From positions 34,595-98,594 of the forward strand of contig NZ_LGHZ01000009.1 in NCBI RefSeq assembly GCF_001266615.1: DNA of 64,000 nt, given 5' to 3'. Under the pieces are notes generated by a model. The model saw only the letters and a list, made by a program, of their open reading frames with translations, was not told the DNA's origin and ran no database searches. Positions 17,400-25,738 of this stretch are shown piece after piece. Numbering within the stretch: position 1 is the first letter of the stretch; every line of letters begins with the position of its first letter. The DNA comes from Kluyvera genomosp. 1 (lineage in GTDB: Bacteria; Pseudomonadota; Gammaproteobacteria; Enterobacterales; Enterobacteriaceae). A program made the position numbers and the translations under genes.

Positions 17400-18377
17400 A
17401 TGAAGCTGACGAAAACCCTGTTAAGTTTATGTATTAGTTCAACCCTGTTGTTCACCACCGGTTCTGCCCTCGCCCAGACTCTGCGCGCGGCAGACGTTCA
17501 TCCCGCTGACTATCCCAACGTTGTCGCCGTTAAACACATGGGCGAAAAGCTCAGCAAGGCTACCGAAGGTCGTCTGGATATCAAGACCTTCCCTGGTGGC
17601 GTGCTTGGTGATGAGAAGCAGATGATTGAGCAGGCACAATTGGGTGCAATCGATATTATTCGCGTATCAATGGCGCCTGTTGCCGCGATTTTACCGGAAA
17701 TTAACGTATTTACCCTGCCGTATATTTTCCGTGATGAAAACCATATGCACCAAGTGCTGGATGGGATGATTGGCCAGGAAATCGGCGATCGTCTGACCGG
17801 CAACAGCAAGTCGCGCCTGGTATTTCTCGGCTGGATGGATGCCGGGACTCGCAACTTGATTACCAAAGAGCCGGTGGTCAAAGCCGACGACCTGAAAGGA
17901 ATGAAGATTCGCGTGCAAACCAGCCCGGTAGCGCTGGATACGCTCAAAGCCATGGGCGCCAACGCGGTGGCGATGGGCACCAGCGAAGTCTTCAGCGGCA
18001 TGCAGACCGGTGTGATTGATGGCACCGAAAATAACCCACCAACATTTGTGGCACATAACTATTTGCCGGTGGCTAAAAACTATACCTGGAGTAAACACTT
18101 TATTATTCCTGAACTGTTCTTATTTTCTAAACCAAAATGGGACAAGCTGAAAAAAGAGGACCAGGAATTAATATTAAAACTGGCTAAAGAAGCCCAGACC
18201 GAACAGCGTGAGCTGTGGCAAGCCTATAATGAGAAATCTCTCGAAACCATGAAAGCCAATGGCGTTCAATTCCACAATATCGATACCGAATATTTTTATA
18301 ATGCCACACAAGCCGTGCGTGATAAATACGGTAAAGACCATCAGGATCTGATCCAGAAAATTCAGGATGTGAAGTAA
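17400..18377 (+). CDS. TRAP transporter substrate-binding protein (DctP family)
   Basis: This 325-residue periplasmic receptor has a signal peptide of about 25 residues (ending SALA-QTLRAAD). DctP features include GRLDIKTFPGGVLGDEKQM and the ligand-clamping segment GMKIRVQTSPVALDTLKAMGANAVAM, with the carboxylate-binding Arg, followed by EVFSGMQTGVIDGTENNP. The family binds C4-dicarboxylates, sugar acids or other organic acids; the exact ligand cannot be read here. It is the first gene of a dctPQM operon. A hairpin after it probably keeps its level above the membrane subunits. Confidence 0.92.
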   Translation: MKLTKTLLSLCISSTLLFTTGSALAQTLRAADVHPADYPNVVAVKHMGEKLSKATEGRLDIKTFPGGVLGDEKQMIEQAQLGAIDIIRVSMAPVAAILPEINVFTLPYIFRDENHMHQVLDGMIGQEIGDRLTGNSKSRLVFLGWMDAGTRNLITKEPVVKADDLKGMKIRVQTSPVALDTLKAMGANAVAMGTSEVFSGMQTGVIDGTENNPPTFVAHNYLPVAKNYTWSKHFIIPELFLFSKPKWDKLKKEDQELILKLAKEAQTEQRELWQAYNEKSLETMKANGVQFHNIDTEYFYNATQAVRDKYGKDHQDLIQKIQDVK

Positions 18378-18380
18378 TCC

Positions 18381-18412
18381 TTCAGGCGGGTGATTGATTC
18401 CACCCGCCTGAA
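18381..18412 (+). promoter_or_regulatory. Intra-operon mRNA hairpin after dctP
   Basis: A perfect 12-bp stem (TTCAGGCGGGTG / CACCCGCCTGAA) with an 8-base loop sits 3 bp after the dctP stop and has no following T run. Hairpins here stabilise upstream mRNA or partly stop polymerase, so binding proteins outnumber membrane subunits. The function is inferred. Confidence 0.75.
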
Positions 18413-18439
18413 CCTGCGTATTAATTCGAGGTTATGCTT

Positions 18440-18949
18440 ATGGATGAACGCTATTCATCAATCATGGATATTATCTACCGCATCTCCATGTGGATTGCCG
18501 GGCTCGCGCTGTTAGTGATGGTGGCGGTCATTCCGGTCGGGATTTTTGCTCGCTACGTCATGAACAGTGCGCTCTCCTGGCCTGAACCCGTCGCCATCTT
18601 ATGCATGGTGACCTTTACTTTTATCGGTGCCGCCGTTAGCTACCGTGCCGGTTCGCATATCGCAGTCAGCATGGTCACCGATCGATTAAGCGAAGGCGCT
18701 CGACGCCTCTGCCTGATTCTGGCGGATATCACCATGATGGCGATAAGTCTGTTCATCCTCTGGTACGGCACCCTACTGTGCTATGAGCTGTGGGAACAGC
18801 CGGTGGCAGAATTCCCACTCCTGACTGCCGGCGAAAACTATCTGCCGCTACCGATAGGTTCCGCGATAACCATTCTTTTCATCATTGAAAAGCTCTGGCG
18901 CGGCCCGCAGTATCAACGCCCTATCGTCATTCTGGGTTCCAGCAGTTAA
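18440..18949 (+). CDS. TRAP transporter small membrane subunit (DctQ family)
   Basis: This protein of about 169 residues has four transmembrane segments and the DctQ-type pattern RYVMNSALSWPEPVAILCMVTFTFIGAAVSYRAGSHI. I prefer the ATG at 18440, with 8-bp spacing from GAGG; an in-frame ATG at 18434 is only 2 bp from it. It pairs with the DctM subunit encoded 29 bp downstream to form the Na+-driven permease. Confidence 0.9.
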   Translation: MDERYSSIMDIIYRISMWIAGLALLVMVAVIPVGIFARYVMNSALSWPEPVAILCMVTFTFIGAAVSYRAGSHIAVSMVTDRLSEGARRLCLILADITMMAISLFILWYGTLLCYELWEQPVAEFPLLTAGENYLPLPIGSAITILFIIEKLWRGPQYQRPIVILGSSS

Positions 18950-18978
18950 TCCCCCTCTTTTTGAGAAAAGGAAAGCAG

Positions 18979-20265
18979 ATGGACGCATTTATTCTCGTCT
19001 TTACGCTGGCAATTATGTTGGCGATTGGGGTGCCGGTGGCCTTCGCGGTGGGCATCAGCGCCATCGTTGGTGCCTGGTATATCGATATTCCACTTGAAGC
19101 GGTGATGATTCAGCTCACCAATGGGGTCAACAAGTTCTCGCTACTGGCGATCCCGTTCTTCATCCTGGCCGGAGCGATCATGGCCGAGGGCGGTATCGCC
19201 CGCCGATTGGTCAATTTTGCTTATATCTTCGTCGGTTTTATTCGCGGCGGGCTGTCGCTGGTGAACATTGTCGCCTCAACCTTCTTTGGCGCCATTTCCG
19301 GCTCGTCGGTAGCGGATACCGCCTCGATTGGTTCAGTGATGATCCCGGAGATGGATAAAAAAGGCTATCCGCGTGACTTTGCCGCCGCGGTTACCGCCAG
19401 CGGTTCGGTACAGGCGATCCTCACGCCACCCAGCCATAACTCGGTTATTTATTCGCTGGCAACCGGCGGCACGGTGTCCATTGCCGCGCTGTTTATCGCC
19501 GGTATTCTGCCGGGGCTGCTGTTGAGCTTTACTCTGATGGTAATGTGCGTCGGCTTCGCCCACAAACGCGGTTACCCGAAAGGCGAACGCGTACCGTTTC
19601 GTCAGGCGCTGAAAATTTTCGTCGATACTCTGTGGGGATTGATGACCGTGGTGATCATCATGGGCGGGATCCTCTCTGGCATCTTCACCGCCACTGAATC
19701 CGCAGCAATTGCCTGCCTCTGGTCGTTCTTCGTGACGATGTTTATCTATCGCGATTATAAATGGTCAGAACTGCCAAAACTGATGTACCGCACGGTGAAA
19801 ACCGTCACTATTGTGATGATCCTTATCGGTTTTGCTGCCGCTTTCGGTGCCATCATGACCTACATGCAGCTGCCCATGCGCATCACCGAGGCCTTCACCA
19901 GCATCTCCGATAATAAGTACGTTATCCTGATGTGCATTAACATCATGCTGCTGCTTATCGGCACGCTGATGGACATGGCGCCGCTGATTTTGATCCTCAC
20001 CCCGGTGCTACTACCGGTGACCAACGCCTTGGGCATCGACCCGGTGCATTTCGGCATGATTATGCTGGTTAACCTCGGCATTGGCTTGATTACCCCGCCG
20101 GTCGGTTCGGTACTGTTTGTGGCCAGCGCCGTCAGTAAGCAAAAAATTGAGCAGGTGGTGAAGGCAATGCTGCCCTTCTACGCGGTCCTGTTCCTGGTGC
20201 TCATGCTGGTAACCTACATCCCCGCAATTTCGCTATTCCTGCCTAAATTCTTCGGCGTTCTATGA
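18979..20265 (+). CDS. TRAP transporter large membrane subunit (DctM family)
   Basis: This 428-residue permease with about 12 transmembrane segments is the ion-coupled transport channel. DctM hallmarks are IPFFILAGAIMAEGGIARRLV, FFGAISGSSVADTASIGSVMIPEM and ILTPPSHNSVIYS. The start at 18979 (MDAFILVFTLA) has AAAGGAAA upstream; a TTG at 18961 is an unlikely alternative. It ends the dctPQM operon at a terminator. Confidence 0.93.
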   Translation: MDAFILVFTLAIMLAIGVPVAFAVGISAIVGAWYIDIPLEAVMIQLTNGVNKFSLLAIPFFILAGAIMAEGGIARRLVNFAYIFVGFIRGGLSLVNIVASTFFGAISGSSVADTASIGSVMIPEMDKKGYPRDFAAAVTASGSVQAILTPPSHNSVIYSLATGGTVSIAALFIAGILPGLLLSFTLMVMCVGFAHKRGYPKGERVPFRQALKIFVDTLWGLMTVVIIMGGILSGIFTATESAAIACLWSFFVTMFIYRDYKWSELPKLMYRTVKTVTIVMILIGFAAAFGAIMTYMQLPMRITEAFTSISDNKYVILMCINIMLLLIGTLMDMAPLILILTPVLLPVTNALGIDPVHFGMIMLVNLGIGLITPPVGSVLFVASAVSKQKIEQVVKAMLPFYAVLFLVLMLVTYIPAISLFLPKFFGVL

Positions 20266-20270
20266 CAGCC

Positions 20271-20300
20271 AGGGGCTACCTCAGGTAGCCCCTCACATTT
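20271..20300 (+). terminator. Intrinsic terminator after the TRAP operon
   Basis: AGGGGCTACC and GGTAGCCCCT form a perfect 10-bp stem with a 3-base loop, followed by CACATTTTATT. It starts 5 bp after the dctM stop. Confidence 0.9.
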
Positions 20301-20493
20301 TATTGAGTATGACTAATTATGTTTGTTTTGTGCGTTAAGTTAATACTTATGGAGTATTTTTAAACAGACTTCTATTTGAATATTCTGATAATAGGTACAT
20401 TCTTTATATTGATATAGCCTCTAGGGTTTCCCGGTTCTATAATCCACGCCCTATTACGTCCTCCACTTCCCGCTCGATCGTTAAGGATTATCG

Positions 20494-22056
20494 ATGCCCA
20501 CGCAGCGTCCGGTCAGACACATCACGAGCGTGCTGATCGTCTCTATATTTTTGCCTATTGCCCTGAGCCTCTGGCTCGCCCATCGTCAGGCCCACGAACT
20601 GTTCAAACAGGAAATGGACAACTACACCGAAAGCGTGCTGGAGCGAACCCGCCATGTTAAACAACAGGCGCGGACCGCCCTCGCGGAAGCCAATAGTTTT
20701 CGGGGCGTTCCCTGCAGTCCTGAGCATCTGCAGCATATTCAAAAGGTGTCGTACATCCACCAGTACATCCAAAGTATTTTTTACCTGGATAGCACCAAAC
20801 CCGCCTGCAATATGCTCAGGAACGTCCTCTCAGAAAAAGTGCCCGGCTCTGAATATGTGACGCCCGCTGGCTATCACGTATGGTTAACCTCGCGCCATGA
20901 CCTGAATATTGATAACAACATGGTCGCCATCAGCAGCGGTCAATATATGGCGGTTATCGATCCCGATTCGCTCATCGATGTGCTTCCACACCCGGCCTAT
21001 CCGATTTATGCCGCGATTATCAGCACCCGTGGAGAGCGGATCATCGCAAGTAATCATCCTCTCGATCCGGAAATTTGGAAAAATACCCTACACGGTTTCC
21101 AGCCTATGACGGAAGCCAACGGTATGGTGTACAAGCAGCAAAGACTGCCACCGGTTGGCGCCATTTTGCTCACCTGGGCGCCCACTGCACCTATCGAGGT
21201 CAACTGGATCCGGCAGCTATTGTTCTGGCTTCCGGTCGGTCTGGTACTTAGCGGTCTGGCGACCTTCATCGTGCTGCGCATTGTGCGTCGGCTGCAATCC
21301 TCTCACTACCGTATTCTTGATGCGATAAAGGAAGGGGAATTTACCGTACATTATCAGCCTATTGTCGAGCTAAAAACTGGCCGTGTGATCGGTGCAGAAG
21401 CGCTAGCTCGCTGGCAGCAGCCGGAAGGCCGTTGGCTGCCGCCGGATATTTTTATCACCCTGGCTGAACAGGCGGGCGTTATCCGGCCGCTGACTGAATA
21501 TATCGTCCGCAACGTGTTTAGCGATATGGGCCGCTGGCTCGCCCAGCATCCTGATTTGTATATCTCGATCAATATCGCCGCGGCCGATCTGCTATCGCCG
21601 ACCCTACCGGCGCTGATTAATCAGCAGGTCCAGCAGTGGCAAGTGTCAACGAAACAGATTGCCATCGAGCTAACGGAACGCAATCTGGCGGATCCCCAAA
21701 CGGCACTCCCGGTACTCCAGGCCTACCGCGAACTGGGCCACACGGTCTATATCGACGATTTCGGCGTCGGCTATTCCAGCCTGAGCTACCTCCAGGATCT
21801 GGAGGTCGATACGCTAAAAATAGACAAGTCCTTTGTCGATACGCTGGAATCTAATCACGTGATTGGCCACATTATTGAGATGGCGAAGTCACTCAATTTA
21901 TCGACGGTCGCGGAAGGCATTGAGTGCATTCGCCAGCGCGACTGGCTAGTTGCCCATGGCGTTTACTCAGGCCAGGGCTGGTTGTTTAGTAAGCCGCTAC
22001 CAAAACAGGCATTTATCGATTGGGTTAAGGACAATCTCAGCCAGTCGAAAACTTAA
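20494..22056 (+). CDS. c-di-GMP phosphodiesterase with periplasmic CSS-type domain (PdeC-like)
   Basis: This 520-residue inner-membrane protein has two transmembrane segments (residues 10-29 and about 245-265) enclosing a periplasmic CSS-type sensor, then a complete EAL domain from about residue 275. The EAL active site is intact: GAEALARW, INIAAADL, IELTERN, IDDFGVGYSSL, LKIDKSF, TVAEGIE. Two periplasmic Cys (74 and 105) match the redox pair of PdeC-type enzymes. The tripeptide at the second Cys is CNM instead of CSS. DsbA-type thiol chemistry is expected to control activity. It converges on the next gene with a 4-bp overlap. Confidence 0.92.
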   Translation: MPTQRPVRHITSVLIVSIFLPIALSLWLAHRQAHELFKQEMDNYTESVLERTRHVKQQARTALAEANSFRGVPCSPEHLQHIQKVSYIHQYIQSIFYLDSTKPACNMLRNVLSEKVPGSEYVTPAGYHVWLTSRHDLNIDNNMVAISSGQYMAVIDPDSLIDVLPHPAYPIYAAIISTRGERIIASNHPLDPEIWKNTLHGFQPMTEANGMVYKQQRLPPVGAILLTWAPTAPIEVNWIRQLLFWLPVGLVLSGLATFIVLRIVRRLQSSHYRILDAIKEGEFTVHYQPIVELKTGRVIGAEALARWQQPEGRWLPPDIFITLAEQAGVIRPLTEYIVRNVFSDMGRWLAQHPDLYISINIAAADLLSPTLPALINQQVQQWQVSTKQIAIELTERNLADPQTALPVLQAYRELGHTVYIDDFGVGYSSLSYLQDLEVDTLKIDKSFVDTLESNHVIGHIIEMAKSLNLSTVAEGIECIRQRDWLVAHGVYSGQGWLFSKPLPKQAFIDWVKDNLSQSKT

Positions 22057-22400
22057 TGATGATAGGGTAAGGCGTGGACGGATAAAGGGCTTTCAGACAG
22101 TTTATGACAGTGCTGAAGGGCCTTTTTTCCGGCGTAGCGAAAGAGAAATTCGCCGCTGTGGGATTTATGAATGAACTGGTCACCATTGGAAAACTTCACC
22201 AGGTCGATGCCATTGTGCGTTCGGTGACCCGCGCCCACTTCATAATGCCCTTTCCACAGTTCAGAGACATGGTCATAAACATGCAGCGTGACTTCAACAA
22301 TCCCTCGTGACGGGCAGTTCAAACGTAAAAGCGTTGACGTAAAATCCAAAGCCAAAACTGGAGCAGAAATTAGAGCTAAAAGTAACAACAGGTGTTTCAT
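22053..22400 (-). CDS. Small exported protein of unknown function
   Basis: From the ATG at 22400 the 115-residue product has a clean signal peptide (MKHLLLLLALISAPVLA-LDF). The mature domain has two Cys (LNCPSRG and LQHCHK), probably disulfide-bonded, and many His. I do not recognise the family. It overlaps the end of the phosphodiesterase gene in convergent orientation. The frame extends upstream to 22439, but those residues precede the signal peptide. Confidence 0.6.
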   Translation of the reverse strand: MKHLLLLLALISAPVLALDFTSTLLRLNCPSRGIVEVTLHVYDHVSELWKGHYEVGAGHRTHNGIDLVKFSNGDQFIHKSHSGEFLFRYAGKKALQHCHKLSESPLSVHALPYHH

Positions 22401-22918
22401 CGTTTTAAGGTATGCCTCATTAGAATGGCCGGCTACCATACAGGCTCAGTTAATTCATAATTTGTTCTGGCGCAATAAAATTAGAAAAATGAAAATAGGC
22501 TGTCAAAAACAAAACCCACCTCACATTATTTACAATGCAGTCGGAAAGAAAACTTCCGTTTAATCATTTCGCAGGGGATGATTTCCATTATGATTATTTA
22601 CACGGGTACTTCTTCTCTTTTGGATTAATTTTCAGCATTCGATATGTTCTCCTGGAGAATTATAAATCGTGCACCTGAACGTAATTCATATAATTCCCCA
22701 CTGCTTATACCCACGTTCTGGGGCTTCTTCTCTACAGCTCACGCAATAGGATGAAACTACTCGATATTGCAGATAATGGCCGCTTAGCCTGCATCGCAAT
22801 AAAGATTTTTTACACATTAATGGCTAAATAATCGCTCCGGATGTAGACCTATTCTCTTTTTGATTAATGTAAATCGCCTATTTAAGCTATGCCCATTCTC
22901 TTAGCAATGGACTCTGTT
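22401..22918. other. AT-rich spacer between two exported-protein genes
   Basis: This is the divergent promoter region of about 518 bp for the small exported protein (reverse) and the repeat protein (forward). It is AT-rich, with no convincing coding frame. A 91-codon frame at 22288-22563 is antisense to the exported protein and lacks a ribosome site. I could not assign specific operators. Confidence 0.4.
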
Positions 22919-23350
22919 ATGAACAAATATACCGTTATTGCTCTCGCCATCGTCGGCGGCCTGATGATGGGCACAGCCAGTGCGAATACGTTGGATAATA
23001 TTCACCACAAGAATCAAAATGCGCGACATTCTCGTCACCAGGCAGAAAAAAATCAGGTGCATGACGTCAAAAACCGGGCAAAAGACAGGCACAACAACTT
23101 CCGCGATAATCAAGATCAGCGTCAGAATACGTTCCGCGATAATCAGGATAACCGTCAGGACAGCTTTGGCGAAGGCCTGGATGCCCACAAAGACGCTTTC
23201 AGAGAGAATCAGGATAACCGGCAGGATAGCTTCCGCGGTAATCAGGACAATCGCCAGAATCAGTTTGAAAATGGGCAAGACAGCCGACAAGATTCTCGTA
23301 GCGACCGCGTCTCAGACACCCGTGACCGCATTGATGACCGTCTGAATTAA
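22919..23350 (+). CDS. Exported low-complexity protein of 11-residue repeats
   Basis: This 143-residue product has a 22-residue signal peptide (MNKYTVIALAIVGGLMMGTASA). The mature protein is extremely hydrophilic and rich in Asp, Asn, Gln and Arg, with no Cys and almost no aliphatic residues. Six consecutive 11-residue units run from 23099 to 23296, each starting with Phe (such as FRDNQDNRQDS). The start at 22919 leaves the signal peptide at the N-terminus. An 11-residue period is the hendecad of some coiled coils and of group 3 LEA-type proteins. The function is unknown; a periplasmic stress or chaperone-like role is only a guess. Confidence 0.75.
   Translation: MNKYTVIALAIVGGLMMGTASANTLDNIHHKNQNARHSRHQAEKNQVHDVKNRAKDRHNNFRDNQDQRQNTFRDNQDNRQDSFGEGLDAHKDAFRENQDNRQDSFRGNQDNRQNQFENGQDSRQDSRSDRVSDTRDRIDDRLN
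23099..23296 (+). repeat. Six tandem 33-bp units inside the repeat protein gene
   Basis: The units begin at 23099, 23132, 23165, 23198, 23231 and 23264. The best-matching ones begin TTCCGCGATAATCAGGATAA. The third unit is the most diverged. The repeat keeps all three forward frames and one reverse frame nearly stop-free, which explains the long overlapping shadow frames. Confidence 0.85.
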
Positions 23351-23384
23351 TTGACGATAGCGGGCGGTTTCCCCCGACTGCCCG

Positions 23385-24110
23385 CTACTGCTCCTCTTTC
23401 ACTATCCACGCTATCTGCTGCGTTTTCGTGGCCGGGACATGCGTTCTACGCCGATACGAACCGAGTGATTCCGGCGTGCAGTAGGTACACCTCTCCATCA
23501 CCTCGATATTTTCAGATGGCACACCCGCACGAGCCAGCTGCAATAAGCTAAATGCCGGTAAATCAAACCATAGGCTATTCAACTCTCGAGCAGCGGCGCT
23601 GCTGGCATTCGGTTTTTGGGGCGTTGATGTGAACAATGATTGCCGATGGGACTGAATGACATTTTTCGCCGGCGTCTGCAATAAAGCATCGTAGAATTCC
23701 GCCGACACTTCATAACAGCAGGCACGAATATGTGGGCCGATGGCGACCACGATATCGTTGGCCGTCACGCCGAGTCTTGCAAATTGCTCAACCGATTGCT
23801 CAATGATCCCCGCGGCCGTCCCACGCCACCCGGCATGTACGCTGGCAATATGCTGCCCATTGCGTGATGCCATGAGCAGCGGCAGACAATCAGCCGTCAC
23901 AACGCCAATGGGATGCCCTGCCAGGGACGTCACGACGCCGTCGACCCAAGGCCGTTGCTCGAGTTGGTGCGTGAAATGAAGGATGTCTTTGCCATGAACC
24001 TGTTTGATATCAACCAGCGGAGACTTATCGAAAACCGCAGACTCATGCACGTCAAGAAAGGCGTGGCGGACGCCGGGAATGTCCGCCAGTAAGTGAGAGA
24101 ACCAGGCCAT
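23385..24110 (-). CDS. Laccase-domain (YfiH/PgeF-family) protein
   Basis: This 241-residue protein of the multicopper-like DUF152 family is annotated as polyphenol oxidase; family members act as purine nucleoside phosphorylase/adenosine deaminase. The metal-site residues are visible in DIKQVHGKDI, VVTADCLPLLM and SVHAGWRGTAAG, and IGPHIRACCYEV follows. Enterobacteria usually carry yfiH next to rluD/clpB. Here the gene stands alone, so this is probably a paralogue. A 9-bp perfect hairpin (ACCGTTATC/GATAACGGT, 24122-24147) lies just upstream of its start. Confidence 0.88.
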   Translation of the reverse strand: MAWFSHLLADIPGVRHAFLDVHESAVFDKSPLVDIKQVHGKDILHFTHQLEQRPWVDGVVTSLAGHPIGVVTADCLPLLMASRNGQHIASVHAGWRGTAAGIIEQSVEQFARLGVTANDIVVAIGPHIRACCYEVSAEFYDALLQTPAKNVIQSHRQSLFTSTPQKPNASSAAARELNSLWFDLPAFSLLQLARAGVPSENIEVMERCTYCTPESLGSYRRRTHVPATKTQQIAWIVKEEQ

Positions 24111-24121
24111 TTTTACCCATC

Positions 24122-24147
24122 ACCGTTATCGTATCTTTGATAACGGT
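24122..24147. promoter_or_regulatory. 9-bp inverted repeat upstream of the laccase-domain gene
   Basis: ACCGTTATC (24122-24130) and GATAACGGT (24139-24147) are perfect inverted repeats around 8 bases, 12 bp upstream of the ATG at 24110. Neither strand has a T run after the stem, so this is more likely an operator or 5'-leader hairpin than a terminator. A second stem (GGCGATGCC / GGGCATCGCC, 24153-24186) follows and may mark the end of the ABC operon. Confidence 0.5.
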
Positions 24148-24198
24148 ACTGCGGCGATGCCTACCTGACAAGTCACGGGCATCGCCTGCGATGATAAA

Positions 24199-24930
24199 TT
24201 ACAGCACCTTGCTGAGAAACGCCGCCGTACGCGGGTTTTGCGGGGCGCTGAAAATGGTCTCCGGCGTGCCCTGTTCCTGAATGATTCCCTGGTCGATGAA
24301 AATAACCCGGTCGGCGACTTCGCGCGCAAAACCCATTTCATGGGTGACGATGACCATAGTCATCCCTTCCCGCGCCAGGTTTTTCATCACCTCAAGAACG
24401 TCGCCCACCAGCTCCGGATCGAGCGCCGACGTTGGCTCATCAAACAGCATAATGGATGGCTGCATCGCCAGCGCCCGCGCGATGGCGACACGCTGCTGCT
24501 GGCCGCCGGAGAGGCTTGATGGCCAGGCATCGCGTTTATCACTCAGCCCAACTTTCGCCAACAGGCTTTCAGCAAACACCACCGCATCACTACGATTCAT
24601 ACCGCGCAGCGACATCGGTGCCATCAGCAAATTTTCCAGCACGGTCATATGTGGGAACAGATTGAAGCGCTGAAACACCATCCCGACGCTTTCGCGCATT
24701 TTATTGAGATCGGTTTTCTTATCATGAACCGCAAAACCGTTCACCACGACTTCACCTTCGCTCACCGTTTCCAGCGCGTTCATGCAGCGCAGGAAGGTAC
24801 TTTTACCCGAACCCGACGGCCCAATCACGCATACCACTTCCTGCGGTTGGATGTCACAGTCAATACCGCGCAAAACGTGGCTTTCACCAAAGTGTTTATG
24901 TAGATTTTTAATGTGAATCACTTTTGCCAA
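24199..24930 (-). CDS. Polar amino-acid ABC transporter, ATP-binding protein
   Basis: This 243-residue GlnQ/HisP-type ATPase has Walker [10 protein letters not shown], signature [15 protein letters not shown], Walker [13 protein letters not shown] and the His-switch THEMGFA. It energises import of an amino acid by the permease encoded immediately upstream, whose end it overlaps by 23 bp. It is the last gene of a three-gene reverse-strand operon. Confidence 0.95.
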   Translation of the reverse strand: MAKVIHIKNLHKHFGESHVLRGIDCDIQPQEVVCVIGPSGSGKSTFLRCMNALETVSEGEVVVNGFAVHDKKTDLNKMRESVGMVFQRFNLFPHMTVLENLLMAPMSLRGMNRSDAVVFAESLLAKVGLSDKRDAWPSSLSGGQQQRVAIARALAMQPSIMLFDEPTSALDPELVGDVLEVMKNLAREGMTMVIVTHEMGFAREVADRVIFIDQGIIQEQGTPETIFSAPQNPRTAAFLSKVL

Positions 24931-25672
24931 ACCTCTTTTCCAGACGATTAACCAACTGCGCCAACACGAACGTAATCACCCAATACACCAGTGAAATGGT
25001 CAAATACGGTTCCCAGTAAGTCGCATAGGCACCGGACACGGTACGAGCGGCGTAGGCCAAATCGGCAAGGCCAATGGCCGAGGCCAGCGAAGAGTCTTTG
25101 ACGATAGCAATCGCGTTATTGCCCAGTGGCGGCAGAATACGGCGAAACGCCTGCGGCAGAATAACCTTGCGCATGGTTTTCCACCACGGCAGCCCCAGCG
25201 CACGCGCGGCTTCCATCTGCCCTTTATCGATCGACTGAATCCCCGCACGGAAAATTTCAGAAACGTAGGCCCCGGCATTGAGCGTAATAGCGACAATACA
25301 AGACAGAAACGCGCCGTAGTTTGAGCGCAGTTCACGTGCAAAATCGCTGCTCATCACGCCGCTGGTGACCAGCAAACCATCACGTGGGTTAATGAATAAC
25401 GGGACTAGCGCGAAGTGCACCACCATGATTTGTACAAACAGCGGCGTGCCGCGAAAAGCGCTGACGTAAAAGCGTACAGGGAACTGCACCAGGTAACGCA
25501 AAATGTATTTCCACGGCCCATGCTCAGCTTTTGCCATTCGCCCAAGTCCGAGCGTGAGGCCCCACAGCGTGCCGAGGATCACGCAGATAATGGTGCATTT
25601 GAGGGTCATTATCGCGCCGTCAATAAACAGCGGGCCATACTCCTCGATAATTTCCCAACGGAATCCCGTCAT
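24908..25672 (-). CDS. Polar amino-acid ABC transporter, permease
   Basis: This 254-residue HisM/GlnP-family integral membrane protein has about five transmembrane segments and the EAA loop [32 protein letters not shown]. With a single permease gene it should form a homodimer. It sits between the binding protein and the ATPase of the same operon, 66 bp after the binding-protein gene, which is separated by a hairpin. Confidence 0.95.
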   Translation of the reverse strand: MTGFRWEIIEEYGPLFIDGAIMTLKCTIICVILGTLWGLTLGLGRMAKAEHGPWKYILRYLVQFPVRFYVSAFRGTPLFVQIMVVHFALVPLFINPRDGLLVTSGVMSSDFARELRSNYGAFLSCIVAITLNAGAYVSEIFRAGIQSIDKGQMEAARALGLPWWKTMRKVILPQAFRRILPPLGNNAIAIVKDSSLASAIGLADLAYAARTVSGAYATYWEPYLTISLVYWVITFVLAQLVNRLEKRFGKSDSH

Positions 25673-25689
25673 AATGTATCCCTGAAATA

Positions 25690-25720
25690 AAACGGCGATC
25701 GGCCATAAAGGCGATCGCCG
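25690..25720 (-). terminator. Partial (intra-operon) terminator after the amino-acid binding protein
   Basis: On the reverse strand a 9-bp stem (CGGCGATCG / CGATCGCCG) with a 10-base loop is followed by TTTTATTT. It stands between the binding-protein and permease genes. It probably acts as a leaky terminator that raises the binding-protein to membrane-subunit ratio. Confidence 0.8.
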
Positions 25721-25738
25721 TAAAAAATGAAATAAGCG

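Noticed and set aside
22901..23345. Long overlapping frames on both strands of the repeat-protein gene, including a very hydrophobic reverse-strand frame of 129 codons
   Set aside because: They follow from the 33-bp period and the base composition of the repeats, lack ribosome sites, and only the 22919 frame gives a signal peptide followed by an ordered repeat.
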